NCBI RefSeq assembly: GCF_001887595.1
Contig: NZ_CP017480.1
Location: 3,872,001-3,936,000 of the forward strand
From: Luteibacter rhizovicinus DSM 16549
Lineage (GTDB): Bacteria > Pseudomonadota > Gammaproteobacteria > Xanthomonadales > Rhodanobacteraceae
Direction of reading: 5' to 3'
Length of the DNA: 64,000 nt
Shown here: positions 18,305-27,647 of the stretch, piece by piece
Layout of the letters: each line of letters opens with the position of its first letter
Position numbering within the stretch: position 1 is the stretch's first letter
The notes under the pieces: generated by a model
The model's database searches: none
Told to the model about the DNA's origin: nothing
What the model saw: the letters and a program-made list of their open reading frames with translations, nothing else
Made by a program: the position numbers and the translations under genes

Positions 18305-20278
18305 ATGCAAACTCACGGACGTCTCTGCTGCCTCACCCTGTTCTCGATAGCCTTCTGGTTCGCTCCCGGGCTTTCCGCCGCCACCCTCGACGCGTCGCAC
18401 TTGCCCGTGGTGAAAGGTGCCACCTTCGAGGTGGTGCTGGCTAAACCCGACGATTCTGCCGTGCGTTACGAGAAGCCGCTCCCATTGGAAAAGCTCCCGT
18501 TCCAGTACCGCAACGACAAATACAATTCGGTCGGAACGGCCTTCGCGATTGGCAAGAACCGCTTCGTCACGGCCTTCCACGTCGTGCTCGACGGTATTGG
18601 TGGGCGCGTGGGGCCGCCGTTGTTACGCGATGCGAACGGCAAAGTCTTTGCCATCGACAAAGTCGTCGGGTTTTCGCTGTCACAGGACTTCGTCGTCTTC
18701 ACGGTGATCGACGCGCCCGACGTGAAGCCCCTCGCCGTCGATCGCGGCAGCCATGTCAACGAGGCGGTCTATGCGGTCGGTAACGCGCTAGGCACGGGCG
18801 TTGTCATCCGGGACGGCCTGTACACCTCGGACACGCCGGAAGACGAGAACGGTAAGTGGAAGTGGATTCGCTTCTCGGCGGCGGCGTCGCCAGGCAATAG
18901 CGGCGGCCCCTTACTGGACAAGGACGCGAAGGTGATCGGCGTGGTACTTCGCAAGTCGCCTAACGAAAACCTCAACTTTGCGCTGCCTATCGGTATGGTG
19001 CTCGACGCGCCGGCAAAGGCGTCGGACTCGGAAAGGCGCGTGTCGGGTCGTGCCATGTTCATGGACGCGGTCCAGGATGGGGTGTTTCGTGTACATGTCG
19101 ATCTGCCGCTTGCCTTCGGCGAGTTCGCCAAGGTGTACCAGTCGCAGGCTAACGCGTTCTTCGACGCTCAGTGGAAGGAACTTTTGGCCAAGGAGGATGC
19201 CAACCTGTTCCCCAAGGGGGATGGCAGCAAGAAGATCCTCGCTGTCAGTGCACCGCTCGATCCTTATCCCACGGCCCTGCGTCGTGGCGCGAATAACGAG
19301 TGGACCTACTGGACTCCCCAGCACGGAAAGTCGCCGCTTCCCGGCAATGGCTTCGTCGATGCGGGCGCGTTGGGGAAAATCGCCTTCTTGCACCTGCGCA
19401 AGCCGGATGATCTGCCCCTGGCGAAGCTCTACTCAGACGCAGGCGGCCTCGTGGACCTGATCTTCAAGGCCATGACATTCACGCGTGACGTCGGCGACGA
19501 GAAAGTCAGGATGACCTCACTGGGGCCGCCGATCACCGACGTCGTCTTCGTCGACCGGTGGCATCGCCGCTGGCAGCATCGCGAGTTTCCCGTTCCGGCG
19601 GTCGATGCTGTACTCGAGGTCTATTCGTTGCCTGTGCCCGATGGCTACATCGTTCTTCTTTCGACGAGCTCATCGCGTTCCCGATACTCGGACGGGATCC
19701 AGACCGAAACACTCACCGGCCTGGTATCGACCAGTTACGACGGCAGCTTCGCCGCCTGGAAGGAGTTCCTCCAGCAAGGTGACTGGGTGCCCGCGGATCT
19801 CGCCGCCGCGAAAGTCGACATCGAGTACGGCAAACGGTTTTCGATCGCGCCCGCGGGGTTCTCGCTGACCTACGGCGCCGATTTACAGCCCATTGACGCT
19901 AATGGCGAACTCGCCGTCAGCTATGGCTACCTCGGCCGCGATGGCAACGCGACACTGGGTATCGCCGGTGTGAGCGCCCAGCCGGACATGGACAAATACA
20001 CGGCGATACGCATCAACCGGCATCCGAAGCCGTTCGCCGATTCGCCGCGCGACTTTCTTTCCGACTGGAAGGATATGGTGAGTCGGGCCCATCCCGAGGA
20101 CGGACAGCCGTATAAGGACTCCGGCATGATCTGGGCAGGCACCACGCTGGGCCCCCCCGGTGCGGACGCCAACGTGCTCTACACCTTGTTCTATGGGAGC
20201 GATGCCAATCCGTCGGAAGCCGTGACGAAACAGCGGCTCGCCGCCGCGGTGAAAGGAGCCGCCGTTCACGAGCATTGA
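18305..20278 (+). CDS. Secreted trypsin-like serine protease with a long C-terminal region
   Basis: 657 residues. Signal peptide about 1-25 (GLSA). The protease domain covers about 65-235, with catalytic H92 (VTAFHVV), D128 (SLSQDFVVF) and S199 in SPGNSGGPLL. It lacks a PDZ domain, so it is not a normal DegP/HtrA protein. The remaining 400 residues have no motif I know. They are soluble, beta-rich and end in ...KGAAVHEH. The combination suggests a periplasmic or surface protease with its own sensor or substrate-binding half. Single gene, no operon partner apparent. Confidence 0.8.
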   Translation: MQTHGRLCCLTLFSIAFWFAPGLSAATLDASHLPVVKGATFEVVLAKPDDSAVRYEKPLPLEKLPFQYRNDKYNSVGTAFAIGKNRFVTAFHVVLDGIGGRVGPPLLRDANGKVFAIDKVVGFSLSQDFVVFTVIDAPDVKPLAVDRGSHVNEAVYAVGNALGTGVVIRDGLYTSDTPEDENGKWKWIRFSAAASPGNSGGPLLDKDAKVIGVVLRKSPNENLNFALPIGMVLDAPAKASDSERRVSGRAMFMDAVQDGVFRVHVDLPLAFGEFAKVYQSQANAFFDAQWKELLAKEDANLFPKGDGSKKILAVSAPLDPYPTALRRGANNEWTYWTPQHGKSPLPGNGFVDAGALGKIAFLHLRKPDDLPLAKLYSDAGGLVDLIFKAMTFTRDVGDEKVRMTSLGPPITDVVFVDRWHRRWQHREFPVPAVDAVLEVYSLPVPDGYIVLLSTSSSRSRYSDGIQTETLTGLVSTSYDGSFAAWKEFLQQGDWVPADLAAAKVDIEYGKRFSIAPAGFSLTYGADLQPIDANGELAVSYGYLGRDGNATLGIAGVSAQPDMDKYTAIRINRHPKPFADSPRDFLSDWKDMVSRAHPEDGQPYKDSGMIWAGTTLGPPGADANVLYTLFYGSDANPSEAVTKQRLAAAVKGAAVHEH

Positions 20279-20290
20279 TGGGCGCAAGGC

Positions 20291-20316
20291 GGGGGCCGCC
20301 CTGGCTGGGAGCCCCC
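20291..20316 (+). terminator. GC-rich hairpin, possible terminator
   Basis: GGGGGC (20291-20296) pairs with GCCCCC (20311-20316) 13 bases after the protease stop. There is no U tract, so an intrinsic terminator is only possible. Confidence 0.3.
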
Positions 20317-20369
20317 GACCGTCAAGACGTGCGAAAATGGCCGGCCACGCTGCCTGACCACCCGCCCGC

Positions 20370-22025
20370 ATGATCCGACTCACCGACATCAAGCTCCCGC
20401 TCGATCACGCCGAAGGCGCCATCGAGGCCGCCATCCGCGCCAAGCTGGGGCTGGGCAAGGGCGGATTGCTCGGTTTCACGGTGTTCCGCCGTGGCCACGA
20501 TGCGCGCAAGCGCGGCAACATCCTGCTGATCTACACGCTGGACGTGAAGGTGGCGGACGAAGCCGGGCTGCTGAAGCGATACGCGGACGACAAGCATGTG
20601 CAGCCGTCCCCGGACACCAGCTACAAATTCGTGGCCCAGGCGCCGGCCGATCTGGCGCAGCGCCCCATCGTGATCGGCCTCGGGCCCTGCGGTTTGTTCG
20701 CTGGCCTGCTGCTCGCGCAGATGGGCTACCGACCGATCATCCTCGACCGCGGCAAAGCCGTGCGCGAGCGTACCGTCGACACCTGGGGCCTGTGGCGCAA
20801 GCGCAAGCTGGAACCCGAGTCGAACGTGCAGTTCGGCGAGGGCGGGGCAGGGACGTTCTCCGACGGCAAGCTGTATAGCCAGATTTCCGATCCGCTCCAC
20901 CACGGCCGCAAGGTGCTCACCGAGTTCGTGAAGGCCGGTGCGCCCGAGGAAATCATGTACGTCAGCAAGCCGCACATCGGCACCTTCCGCCTGGTGACGA
21001 TGGTGGAATCCATGCGCGAGACGATCGAAGCGCTGGGCGGTGAGATTCGCTTCACGCAACGCGTCGACGATGTGCTGGTGGATACGGCAGAAGACGGTTC
21101 ACGTCAGCTCCGTGGCGTGACCCTGGCCTCCGGCGAACAGCTGCTGAGCGATCATGTCGTCCTCGCCGTGGGCCATAGCGCTCGCGACACGTTCTTCATG
21201 CTGCACGACCGCGGCGTCTACATGGAAGCCAAGCCGTTCTCGATCGGCTTTCGCGTGGAGCATCCGCAGTCGATCATCGACCAGGCGCGCTTCGGCCCTC
21301 AGGCGGGGCACGCCTTGCTCGGCGCGGCCGACTACAAGCTGGTACACCACTGCAAGAACGGTCGTTCGGTCTACAGCTTCTGCATGTGTCCCGGTGGCAC
21401 CGTGGTCGCGGCGGCGTCCGAGCCGGAACGCGTGGTGACCAATGGCATGAGCCAGTACTCGCGCAACGAGCGCAATGCGAATGCGGCCATCGTGGTGGGT
21501 ATCGAACCCGAGGACTTCGCCGCGTTCGACGACAGCGGTAGCCCGCTGGCGGGCATCGCCTTGCAGCGCGACCTCGAATCGCGCGCGTACGAACTCGGCG
21601 GCCGCGACTACAGTGCACCGGCGCAGCTGGTGGGCGATTTCGTCAAGGGCACACCGTCCACCGACTTCGGCAGCGTGCAGCCGTCGTACAAGCCTGGCGT
21701 GCGCCTGACCGATCTTGCATCGGTCCTCCCCGGGTACGCGATCGACGCCATCCGCGAAGCGCTGCCGGCGTTCGATCGCCAGATAAAGGGCTTCGGGATG
21801 CACGACGCGATCCTCACCGGCGTGGAGACGCGCACCTCGTCGCCGGTGCGCATCCGTCGCAACGAGGCCTACCAGAGCCTCAATACGCGTGGCTTGTTCC
21901 CTGCCGGCGAGGGCGCCGGCTACGCGGGCGGCATCCTGTCTGCAGCGGTGGATGGCATTCGGGTCGCGGAAGCCGTCGCGCGGAGCATCAACGGCATCAG
22001 CCCGATCGGCGGTACCACGCCATAG
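20370..22025 (+). CDS. FAD-dependent dehydrogenase of the COG2509 type
   Basis: 551 residues. An N-terminal domain (1-90; MIRLTDIKLPLDHAEGAIEAAI) precedes the FAD-binding Rossmann fold VIGLGPCGLFAGLLLAQMG (101-119), then GEGGAGTFSDGKLYSQISDP. The C-terminal part has GLFPAGEGAGYAGGILSAAVDGIRVAEAVA, the second FAD contact. This is the layout of the uncharacterised FAD-dependent dehydrogenase family found widely in bacteria. The substrate is unknown. Single gene between the protease and an isochorismatase-like gene. Confidence 0.85.
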   Translation: MIRLTDIKLPLDHAEGAIEAAIRAKLGLGKGGLLGFTVFRRGHDARKRGNILLIYTLDVKVADEAGLLKRYADDKHVQPSPDTSYKFVAQAPADLAQRPIVIGLGPCGLFAGLLLAQMGYRPIILDRGKAVRERTVDTWGLWRKRKLEPESNVQFGEGGAGTFSDGKLYSQISDPLHHGRKVLTEFVKAGAPEEIMYVSKPHIGTFRLVTMVESMRETIEALGGEIRFTQRVDDVLVDTAEDGSRQLRGVTLASGEQLLSDHVVLAVGHSARDTFFMLHDRGVYMEAKPFSIGFRVEHPQSIIDQARFGPQAGHALLGAADYKLVHHCKNGRSVYSFCMCPGGTVVAAASEPERVVTNGMSQYSRNERNANAAIVVGIEPEDFAAFDDSGSPLAGIALQRDLESRAYELGGRDYSAPAQLVGDFVKGTPSTDFGSVQPSYKPGVRLTDLASVLPGYAIDAIREALPAFDRQIKGFGMHDAILTGVETRTSSPVRIRRNEAYQSLNTRGLFPAGEGAGYAGGILSAAVDGIRVAEAVARSINGISPIGGTTP

Positions 22026-22166
22026 CAACGACGCCGAGCCCTTGGCCCGGCCGATTATTTCGCCCTGCACAACGGTCAATTCTGTCGTGCAGCGCTTTCG
22101 TTTCGTCAGGCTCACCGCAAGCTCTGGGAGTGTTCGATACATTCCCACTGATACCAGGTCGTCCTA

Positions 22167-22715
22167 ATGAGCAAGAAAGCCATCATCGTCGTCGATATCC
22201 AGAACGACTATTTCCCCGGCGGTAAATTCGAGTTGAAGGGTGTCGAGGCCGCCGCCAGCCATGCCGCGCGCGTCATCGATCATGCCCGTGAGAACGGCGA
22301 CCTCGTTGTCCACGTACGCCATGATTCCCTGAGCGACGATGCTCCCTTTTTTGTCCAGGGCACTCACGGTGTGCAGATTCACGAAAGCGTCCGCAACCTT
22401 CCCGACGAGGTCTTGATCGTCAAGCACTTCATGAACCCCTTTCGCGAGACGCGGCTGAAGGCGCATCTCGACGAACACGGTGTCACCGACGTGGTCGTCG
22501 TCGGGAACATGAGCCACATGTGCATCGACGCCGTGACACGTTCGTCGGACGATTTCGGCTACGCCACCACGGTGATTCACGACGCATGCGCTACTCGCGA
22601 TCTGTCGTTCGACGGCGTCGATGTGCCGGCTCACATGGTCCACGCCGCCTTCATGGCGGCGCTCGCGTTTGGCTATGCCAAGGTCATCTCGACCGACGAA
22701 TACGTTTCGGTATAA
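22167..22715 (+). CDS. Isochorismatase-family cysteine hydrolase
   Basis: 182 residues, the normal length. Catalytic triad: D10 (VVDIQNDY), K86 (IVKHFMNPF) and C119 (GNMSHMCIDA). The cis-peptide neighbourhood VVGNMSHMC is typical. Family members hydrolyse nicotinamide, isochorismate, carbamoyl or similar groups. The pattern FFVQGTHGVQIH fits the cysteine hydrolase group rather than nicotinamidase, which would show a metal-binding DxHxxxxxxH set. Followed after 29 bases by a DinB-like gene on the same strand. Confidence 0.85.
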   Translation: MSKKAIIVVDIQNDYFPGGKFELKGVEAAASHAARVIDHARENGDLVVHVRHDSLSDDAPFFVQGTHGVQIHESVRNLPDEVLIVKHFMNPFRETRLKAHLDEHGVTDVVVVGNMSHMCIDAVTRSSDDFGYATTVIHDACATRDLSFDGVDVPAHMVHAAFMAALAFGYAKVISTDEYVSV

Positions 22716-22744
22716 AACAGTCGATCCAACCAGGTGACGATCCC

Positions 22745-23245
22745 ATGCCCAGTTCAGTTCTGCGCTCACTCTTCGCCCAGAAAGTATTTGCGAACGATGC
22801 CTTGTTGACCAAGCTCGATGGCTGGGCGGATGCCCATCCCAGCGAGCACCTGGCGTGCTTGCGCCTGTTGAACCATGCCTTGCTGGTCGACCAGGTGTTC
22901 AAAGCGCATCTGACCGGCGCTTCGCCTGCGGTGGCTACCGTCAGTGCCCCGGAGCAGCCGACACTGGAAGCACTCCGATCCGAGGTGGCTGCTATTGACC
23001 GGTGGTACGAAGACTATGTGGCGAGCCTGCCAGGAGCGAGTCTCGACGAGGTCGTGGCATTCACGTTCACCGATGGCGACCGCGGAAGCATGACGCGTGA
23101 CGAGATACTTCATCACGTCGTGCTGCACAGCACCTACCACCGCGGGAATGTGGGACAGATCCTCCGATCGCTGGGCATGGCACCCAGCCGCGACACGTTG
23201 ACCAGCTTTCTCCACATGAGAGAACCCGAACGACGGGCTGTCTGA
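22745..23245 (+). CDS. DinB family protein
   Basis: 166 residues from ATG 22745. Four-helix DinB/YfiT fold. The metal-binding histidines are seen in LLNHALLVDQVFKAH and in EILHHVVLHSTYHRGNVGQILRSLG, the signature C-terminal motif. In the family this is a thiol transferase or metal-dependent hydrolase scaffold, often linked to stress. Reaction unknown. Likely co-transcribed with the cysteine hydrolase upstream. Confidence 0.85.
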   Translation: MPSSVLRSLFAQKVFANDALLTKLDGWADAHPSEHLACLRLLNHALLVDQVFKAHLTGASPAVATVSAPEQPTLEALRSEVAAIDRWYEDYVASLPGASLDEVVAFTFTDGDRGSMTRDEILHHVVLHSTYHRGNVGQILRSLGMAPSRDTLTSFLHMREPERRAV

Positions 23246-23273
23246 GAGGCAACGACGTCGGGGCGGCCGAGCC

Positions 23274-24227
23274 CTAGAGCTCGAGAACCAGCCGGCCCGA
23301 CGATGCCCACGAAACGCAGGTGCACATGCCTGCCGTTCGCAGCTCCGGAGTCAGGCAGACGTCGCGATGCAGAGGTTCTCCCTCCAGCACCGGCGTATAG
23401 CAGTTGCCGCATTCGCCTCGTTTGCACTCGTAGGAAACGAACGCGTCCGCGGCGATCAGGGCATCCAGGATGGACGTGCCCGGCGCGACCTCGATGGTGG
23501 TGCCGGAAAGGGCCAGCTCGACCGTCAGCGGTGCATCGGTAGGCTGGACACGCCGCCCGAAGCTTTCGACGTGGACGGCGTCTTTGGGCCATCCCAGTGA
23601 CTCGCCGGCCATGACCAGTGCCTGGAGCAGCCCGGATGGACCGCAGGCATAGACCTGATCCCCCTCGCTGTAGTGGCCAAGAACCTCTTCCAGACGGGTA
23701 CGACCCGTGACGGTCGATACGTGGGTTACCAAGGAGTCGCCCGCTACCGACTGAAGCTCATCGAGCAGCGCGAGCCGATCGGCTGTGTGCGCCAGATAGT
23801 GAAAGACGAACGGAGTCTCACGGTCGGCGAGCGCATGCGCCATCGACACCAGGGGTGTGACGCCGATGCCGCCGGCAACCAGCACGACGCGCGGGGACGG
23901 ATGGCTATCCGGCATCGTCAGGGGGAAGCTGTCGAAGGGACCCGATACGTCCACCGCACTTCCCGGTCCCATCGCCTCGTGCAGATAGCGCGAGCCGCCT
24001 TGGCCTGCTGCGTCGAGTTGCACGGCGATGCGCCATGAGTCCGACGGTTCCGGCACGCCGACGAGCGAGTAGTGGTTCTCGAACGCGCGTCCGTCATCGG
24101 TCACGAAGCGAACCAGGATGTGCGACCCCGGGGTCCAGGCTGGCAATAACCTGCCGTCCTTGTGGCGGATCTGGAATTCCTTCACCCGCGTTCCGTGCTG
24201 AACGACACCGGTAACGACATAGTCCAT
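23274..24227 (-). CDS. PDR/VanB-type ferredoxin reductase-like oxidoreductase with 2Fe-2S domain
   Basis: 317 residues. FMN-binding beta barrel at about 5-100 (NHYSLVGVP), NAD-binding domain 110-225 (LVAGGIGVTPLVSM, YACGPSGLLQAL), then a plant-type 2Fe-2S domain. Its ligands are C268, C273, C276 (YECKRGECGNC) and C302 or C304. Family members pass electrons from NAD(P)H to a partner oxygenase or demethylase. The upstream gene, nine bases away, is a PNPO-family protein; fused forms of these two modules are common, so they probably act as one enzyme system. Confidence 0.88.
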   Translation of the reverse strand: MDYVVTGVVQHGTRVKEFQIRHKDGRLLPAWTPGSHILVRFVTDDGRAFENHYSLVGVPEPSDSWRIAVQLDAAGQGGSRYLHEAMGPGSAVDVSGPFDSFPLTMPDSHPSPRVVLVAGGIGVTPLVSMAHALADRETPFVFHYLAHTADRLALLDELQSVAGDSLVTHVSTVTGRTRLEEVLGHYSEGDQVYACGPSGLLQALVMAGESLGWPKDAVHVESFGRRVQPTDAPLTVELALSGTTIEVAPGTSILDALIAADAFVSYECKRGECGNCYTPVLEGEPLHRDVCLTPELRTAGMCTCVSWASSGRLVLEL

Positions 24228-24236
24228 AACGCTTCC

Positions 24237-25166
24237 TCAGGAGGCCACGGGCGGATTGAACGGGGAGGCGTCGAGGTATTCCCACTCGGCGCGGGGAATC
24301 GCGTCGCGGAGGATCCACTTGGCGACGTGGAACACCCAGAAGCGACCCGTGCCGCCAGTGACCCGATCGGGATCGGCCTGGTCCCACTCCACGGTGGCGG
24401 TGCCGGTCAGTTGCAGGGACTGCCCGTTGGCGAAGTCCGGGATGTAGAGGCCCGCGCGCGAGTCGGCCTGCAGATTGCCGAGCGTGTTGAACAGACTGTT
24501 GCCGTGATAATCGGGGATGCGCAGCGTCTGCTCGTCGACGATCTGGATGAAGCCGGCGCCGCCGCCCCGGTGGGAGGCATCGGCCCCGGTTTCCACGTGG
24601 TGAGTGGCGACAAACAGCGTGTCCGCCTGCTGGATGAGTTGAGTCACATTGCCGCGTAGCACGGTGCCGTAGGCGGCCTGGGCGGGTTCTTCCGATGCAC
24701 CCAGGGCACGCAGATGCCGACGCTGGATGTACTTGGGACAGTTCGGATAGGCCTCGCGAATGGAAACGTCGATGCCGTTGCCATCGATCCGGCTCACCGT
24801 GCCGTTGACGCGATAGCGCCGGCGCGAGCCGAGCTCGATGAACAGCATCCCCAGGTCCCGCCCTGAGGCAATGTTGGTCCACAGCGGATCGACCGGATCA
24901 CGAGAACCCTCCGGAACGTCGATCTGGATGGCCCTGCCATCCGTGGTGTGGATGAATCCCGGTTGGCCGAAGAGGGCGCTTGCCCAGACGTCGCCGGACG
25001 CGTCGACGCTGCCCAGCACCACCATGAACTGCTTGGCGATGAACGGGCGCGCGCCACCGATCACGGTGTCGCTGACGAGCGTGACGTTGCGATCGGCAAC
25101 CGCCGACTCGCCCGCCCGCTGCTGGATGGCTCGCTCGCCTTCGTGAAAGGGTGTCTTGCTGGTCAT
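24237..25166 (-). CDS. Pyridoxamine 5'-phosphate oxidase-family protein
   Basis: 309 residues. Split-barrel FMN-binding fold: FIAKQFMVVLGSVDASGDVWASALFGQPGF (about 42-72), then RDLGMLFIELGSRRRYRVNGTVSRID, and in the second half QADSRAGLYIPDFANGQSLQLTGTATVEW. Much longer than PdxH, so not vitamin B6 synthesis. It lies nine bases before the ferredoxin reductase gene and likely receives or delivers electrons through it. Divergent from a LysR gene, the probable regulator. Confidence 0.82.
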   Translation of the reverse strand: MTSKTPFHEGERAIQQRAGESAVADRNVTLVSDTVIGGARPFIAKQFMVVLGSVDASGDVWASALFGQPGFIHTTDGRAIQIDVPEGSRDPVDPLWTNIASGRDLGMLFIELGSRRRYRVNGTVSRIDGNGIDVSIREAYPNCPKYIQRRHLRALGASEEPAQAAYGTVLRGNVTQLIQQADTLFVATHHVETGADASHRGGGAGFIQIVDEQTLRIPDYHGNSLFNTLGNLQADSRAGLYIPDFANGQSLQLTGTATVEWDQADPDRVTGGTGRFWVFHVAKWILRDAIPRAEWEYLDASPFNPPVAS

Positions 25167-25314
25167 GGCCTCACCCCTGGATGGGATGAGCTCATTCTTC
25201 GCTTTCGGCCCAGGTCTGGGAACGCGGTGGCGCGCACTTCACCATTTCGCCCGGCGCAGGAGTGGTGCAACAATCGCCTCTATCAGGGCCGCTCAGCCCG
25301 ACCGGAGGCGGCAC

Positions 25315-26214
25315 GTGGATCAGATTCACCTGATGAAAGTGTTCGTGGCGGTCGGCGAAGAGGAAAGCTTCGCCGCGGCCTCGCGCCGCATCGATCTTTC
25401 ACCTGCAGCGGTCTCGCGAGCCATTGCGACCCTGGAGCAGGACCTCGGCGTACACCTCCTCGCGCGCACGACCCGCAACGTCAAGCTGACCGAAGCCGGG
25501 CGGCGATATCTCGACGATACGCGCCACATCCTGGCGAGCATTGCCGAAGCCAACGAGGCGGCCGCCGGTGTCAATGCCGCGCCGAAGGGCAATCTCTCGG
25601 TGACCGCGTCCGTGCTGTTCGGGCGCGAGTTCATCACGCCCTGCATCGTCCGCTTCCTCCAGGCGTATCCCGAGGTGGATGTTTCCGCGTACTTCCTGGA
25701 TCGCCTGGTGAACCTCACCGACGAAGGTATCGATGTCGCGGTGCGCATCGGTCCGCTCCCGGATTCCAGCATGAAAGCGCTTCGGGTAGGGCAGGTGCGC
25801 CGCATCCTCTGCGCCTCGCCGGATTACCTCGCCCGGCACGGCACGCCGGATCACCCGGCCGATCTGCTTCGACACACGATCATCGCCGCCAGTGGCATTT
25901 CCCCGCGCGTGGACTGGAAGTTCGGCGCGGCAGCCGACCCCACCATGGTGCGCATCAAGCCTCGTCTCACCGTGACGTCCAACGATGCGGCGATCACTGC
26001 CGCCACCGCGGGCCTGGGAATCGCCCGCTTGCTGTCCTATCAGGTAGGCGCCGAGCTGGCCTCGGGCGATCTCCAGATCATCCTCGCCGATTACGAGGAA
26101 GCGCCGTGGCCGGTGCACATCCTGCACAGGGAGAGCAAGTTCGGTTCCTCCAAGGTGCGCCACTTCATCGACATGCTGGCCGAGCACCTGCGTACCCATC
26201 CGCACCTCGTGTAG
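25315..26214 (+). CDS. LysR family regulator
   Basis: 299 residues from GTG 25315, with a perfect GGAGG seven bases upstream; the frame extends further upstream but without a ribosome site. DNA-binding domain about 1-62 (FAAASRRIDLSPAAVSRAIATLEQDLG), effector domain from 90. Its sequence type (DQIHLMKVFVAVGEEESFAAASRR) is that of the CrgA-like group. Divergent from the PNPO/ferredoxin reductase operon, which it most likely controls. Confidence 0.87.
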   Translation: MDQIHLMKVFVAVGEEESFAAASRRIDLSPAAVSRAIATLEQDLGVHLLARTTRNVKLTEAGRRYLDDTRHILASIAEANEAAAGVNAAPKGNLSVTASVLFGREFITPCIVRFLQAYPEVDVSAYFLDRLVNLTDEGIDVAVRIGPLPDSSMKALRVGQVRRILCASPDYLARHGTPDHPADLLRHTIIAASGISPRVDWKFGAAADPTMVRIKPRLTVTSNDAAITAATAGLGIARLLSYQVGAELASGDLQIILADYEEAPWPVHILHRESKFGSSKVRHFIDMLAEHLRTHPHLV

Positions 26215-26215
26215 A

Positions 26216-26242
26216 TTCCGCTCTTTCGAGTTCCGCTCTTTC
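26216..26242. repeat. Direct repeat after the LysR gene
   Basis: TTCCGCTCTTTC occurs at 26216-26227 and again at 26231-26242, separated by GAG. The pair begins just after the stop codon. No function assigned; probably a small tandem duplication. Confidence 0.45.
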
Positions 26243-26336
26243 TCGCCGCGCAATGATCAATTGAGCGTAGCGTCGTTCCCCCTGTGTCCGGTGGTGCCTA
26301 GCATGGCCTTACTCCACACAACCCAGGGATAGCGAC

Positions 26337-26708
26337 ATGAAAGCAGCCATCATCATTCTTTCCGATCCGAAGGCCGGCGAAGACGCGCTCGGCCGCATGT
26401 TCAACGGCTTGGCAGCCGCCTATGACTTCAAGCAGAGCGGTGCCGACGTCGGCATCTATTTCCAGGGGACCGGCACCCGCTGGCCGGGCGTGCTTTCCGA
26501 CAAGACGCATCCCATCCACGCGCTGTACAAAGCCGTGGAAGACCGGATCGTTGGTGTTTCTTGCGGTTGCGCCGATGTGTTCGGGGCCCGCGAAGAGGTC
26601 GAGAAGGCAGGTTTCGATCTGATCACCGACAACAGCGTCCCTGGTACGTCCGGTCTGCCGAGCATCGCGAAGATCGCCGCCGACGGGTACCAGATCTTTT
26701 CGTTCTGA
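26337..26708 (+). CDS. DsrE-family small protein
   Basis: 123 residues with a DsrE-like alpha/beta fold: AAIIILSDPKAGEDALGRMFNGLAAAYDFKQSGADVGIYFQG in the first 45 residues, then a cysteine pair in VGVSCGCADVFGA (about 72-84). In the DsrE superfamily such cysteines carry sulphur. Here a redox or sulphur-handling role is plausible but not proven. It is followed 36 bases later by an alpha/beta hydrolase on the same strand and is likely in one transcript with it. Confidence 0.75.
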   Translation: MKAAIIILSDPKAGEDALGRMFNGLAAAYDFKQSGADVGIYFQGTGTRWPGVLSDKTHPIHALYKAVEDRIVGVSCGCADVFGAREEVEKAGFDLITDNSVPGTSGLPSIAKIAADGYQIFSF

Positions 26709-26744
26709 TCTTCCTCTGTCTTTCCCCTCTGGAGAGCCACGCAA

Positions 26745-27647
26745 ATGAACTCGACAAACGAAAGCAATTCGCAGGTCACCCCCGTGGTCGTGCACCACCG
26801 GTACGCGACGATCGATGGCATGAAGATCTTCTACCGCGAAGCGGGTCCCGCCGACGGCCCAGTCGTTTTACTGTTGCACGGATTTCCGACGTCGTCCCAT
26901 ATGTTCCGGAATCTGATCCCGGCACTCGCGGATCGCTACCACGTCATCGCGCCGGACTATCCGGGCTACGGCCAGAGCGACATGCCCGACCCCAAGCACT
27001 ACGCGTATACCTTCGCGGGCTTTGGCGACATCGTCGAAAAACTGCTGGCTCAGCTGAAGGTTACGTCGTTCGCGATGTATGTCATGGATTACGGCGCGCC
27101 CGTCGGTTGGCAACTCTTCCTCAAGGGGCCGGAGCGCATCACCGGCCTGATCATCCAGAACGGCAATGCGTACGAGGAAGGCCTCAAGACGTTCTGGGAT
27201 CCCATCAAGGTGTATTGGGCCGACGGTCGTAAAGAGAGCCGGGATGCCTTGCTCGGGCTGGTCTCACTGGAAACCACGATTTTCCAGTACACGGACGGTG
27301 TCGACGACAAGACACGCATCTCGCCGGACAACTGGGTGCACGACCAGGCCTTGCTCGACCGACCGGGAAATGCCGATGTCCAGATGGACGTGATGTACGA
27401 CTACCGCAGCAACGTACCGCTGTACCCGCAGGTCCAGGCGTTGTTCCGCAAGCACCAGCCACCGGCGATCATTGTCTGGGGCGAGCGCGACTTCATCTTC
27501 CCGGCAGACGGTGCACATCCGTACAAGCGCGATCTCACCGATCTCGAGTTCCATTTGCTGCCGACGGGCCACTTCGCGCTCGAAGACAAGGCGGACGAGA
27601 TGGTCCCGTTGATTCGCTCTTTCCTGGACAGGAAGGTCGCGAACTAA
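26745..27647 (+). CDS. Alpha/beta hydrolase with aspartate nucleophile (epoxide hydrolase/dehalogenase-like)
   Basis: 300 residues. Oxyanion-hole motif LLHGFPTS (43-50). The nucleophile elbow reads VMDYGAPVG, so the nucleophile is D115 rather than serine, as in epoxide hydrolases and haloalkane dehalogenases. The acid is D249 (VWGERDFIFP) and the base H276 (PTGHFALED). There is no signal peptide. The last four bases overlap the convergent VOC gene. Its actual substrate cannot be told from the motifs. Confidence 0.85.
   Translation: MNSTNESNSQVTPVVVHHRYATIDGMKIFYREAGPADGPVVLLLHGFPTSSHMFRNLIPALADRYHVIAPDYPGYGQSDMPDPKHYAYTFAGFGDIVEKLLAQLKVTSFAMYVMDYGAPVGWQLFLKGPERITGLIIQNGNAYEEGLKTFWDPIKVYWADGRKESRDALLGLVSLETTIFQYTDGVDDKTRISPDNWVHDQALLDRPGNADVQMDVMYDYRSNVPLYPQVQALFRKHQPPAIIVWGERDFIFPADGAHPYKRDLTDLEFHLLPTGHFALEDKADEMVPLIRSFLDRKVAN

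Noticed and set aside
22050..22110. Inverted repeat TGCAC...GTGCA upstream of the cysteine hydrolase gene
   Set aside because: Only five base pairs with a 16-base loop; likely by chance.
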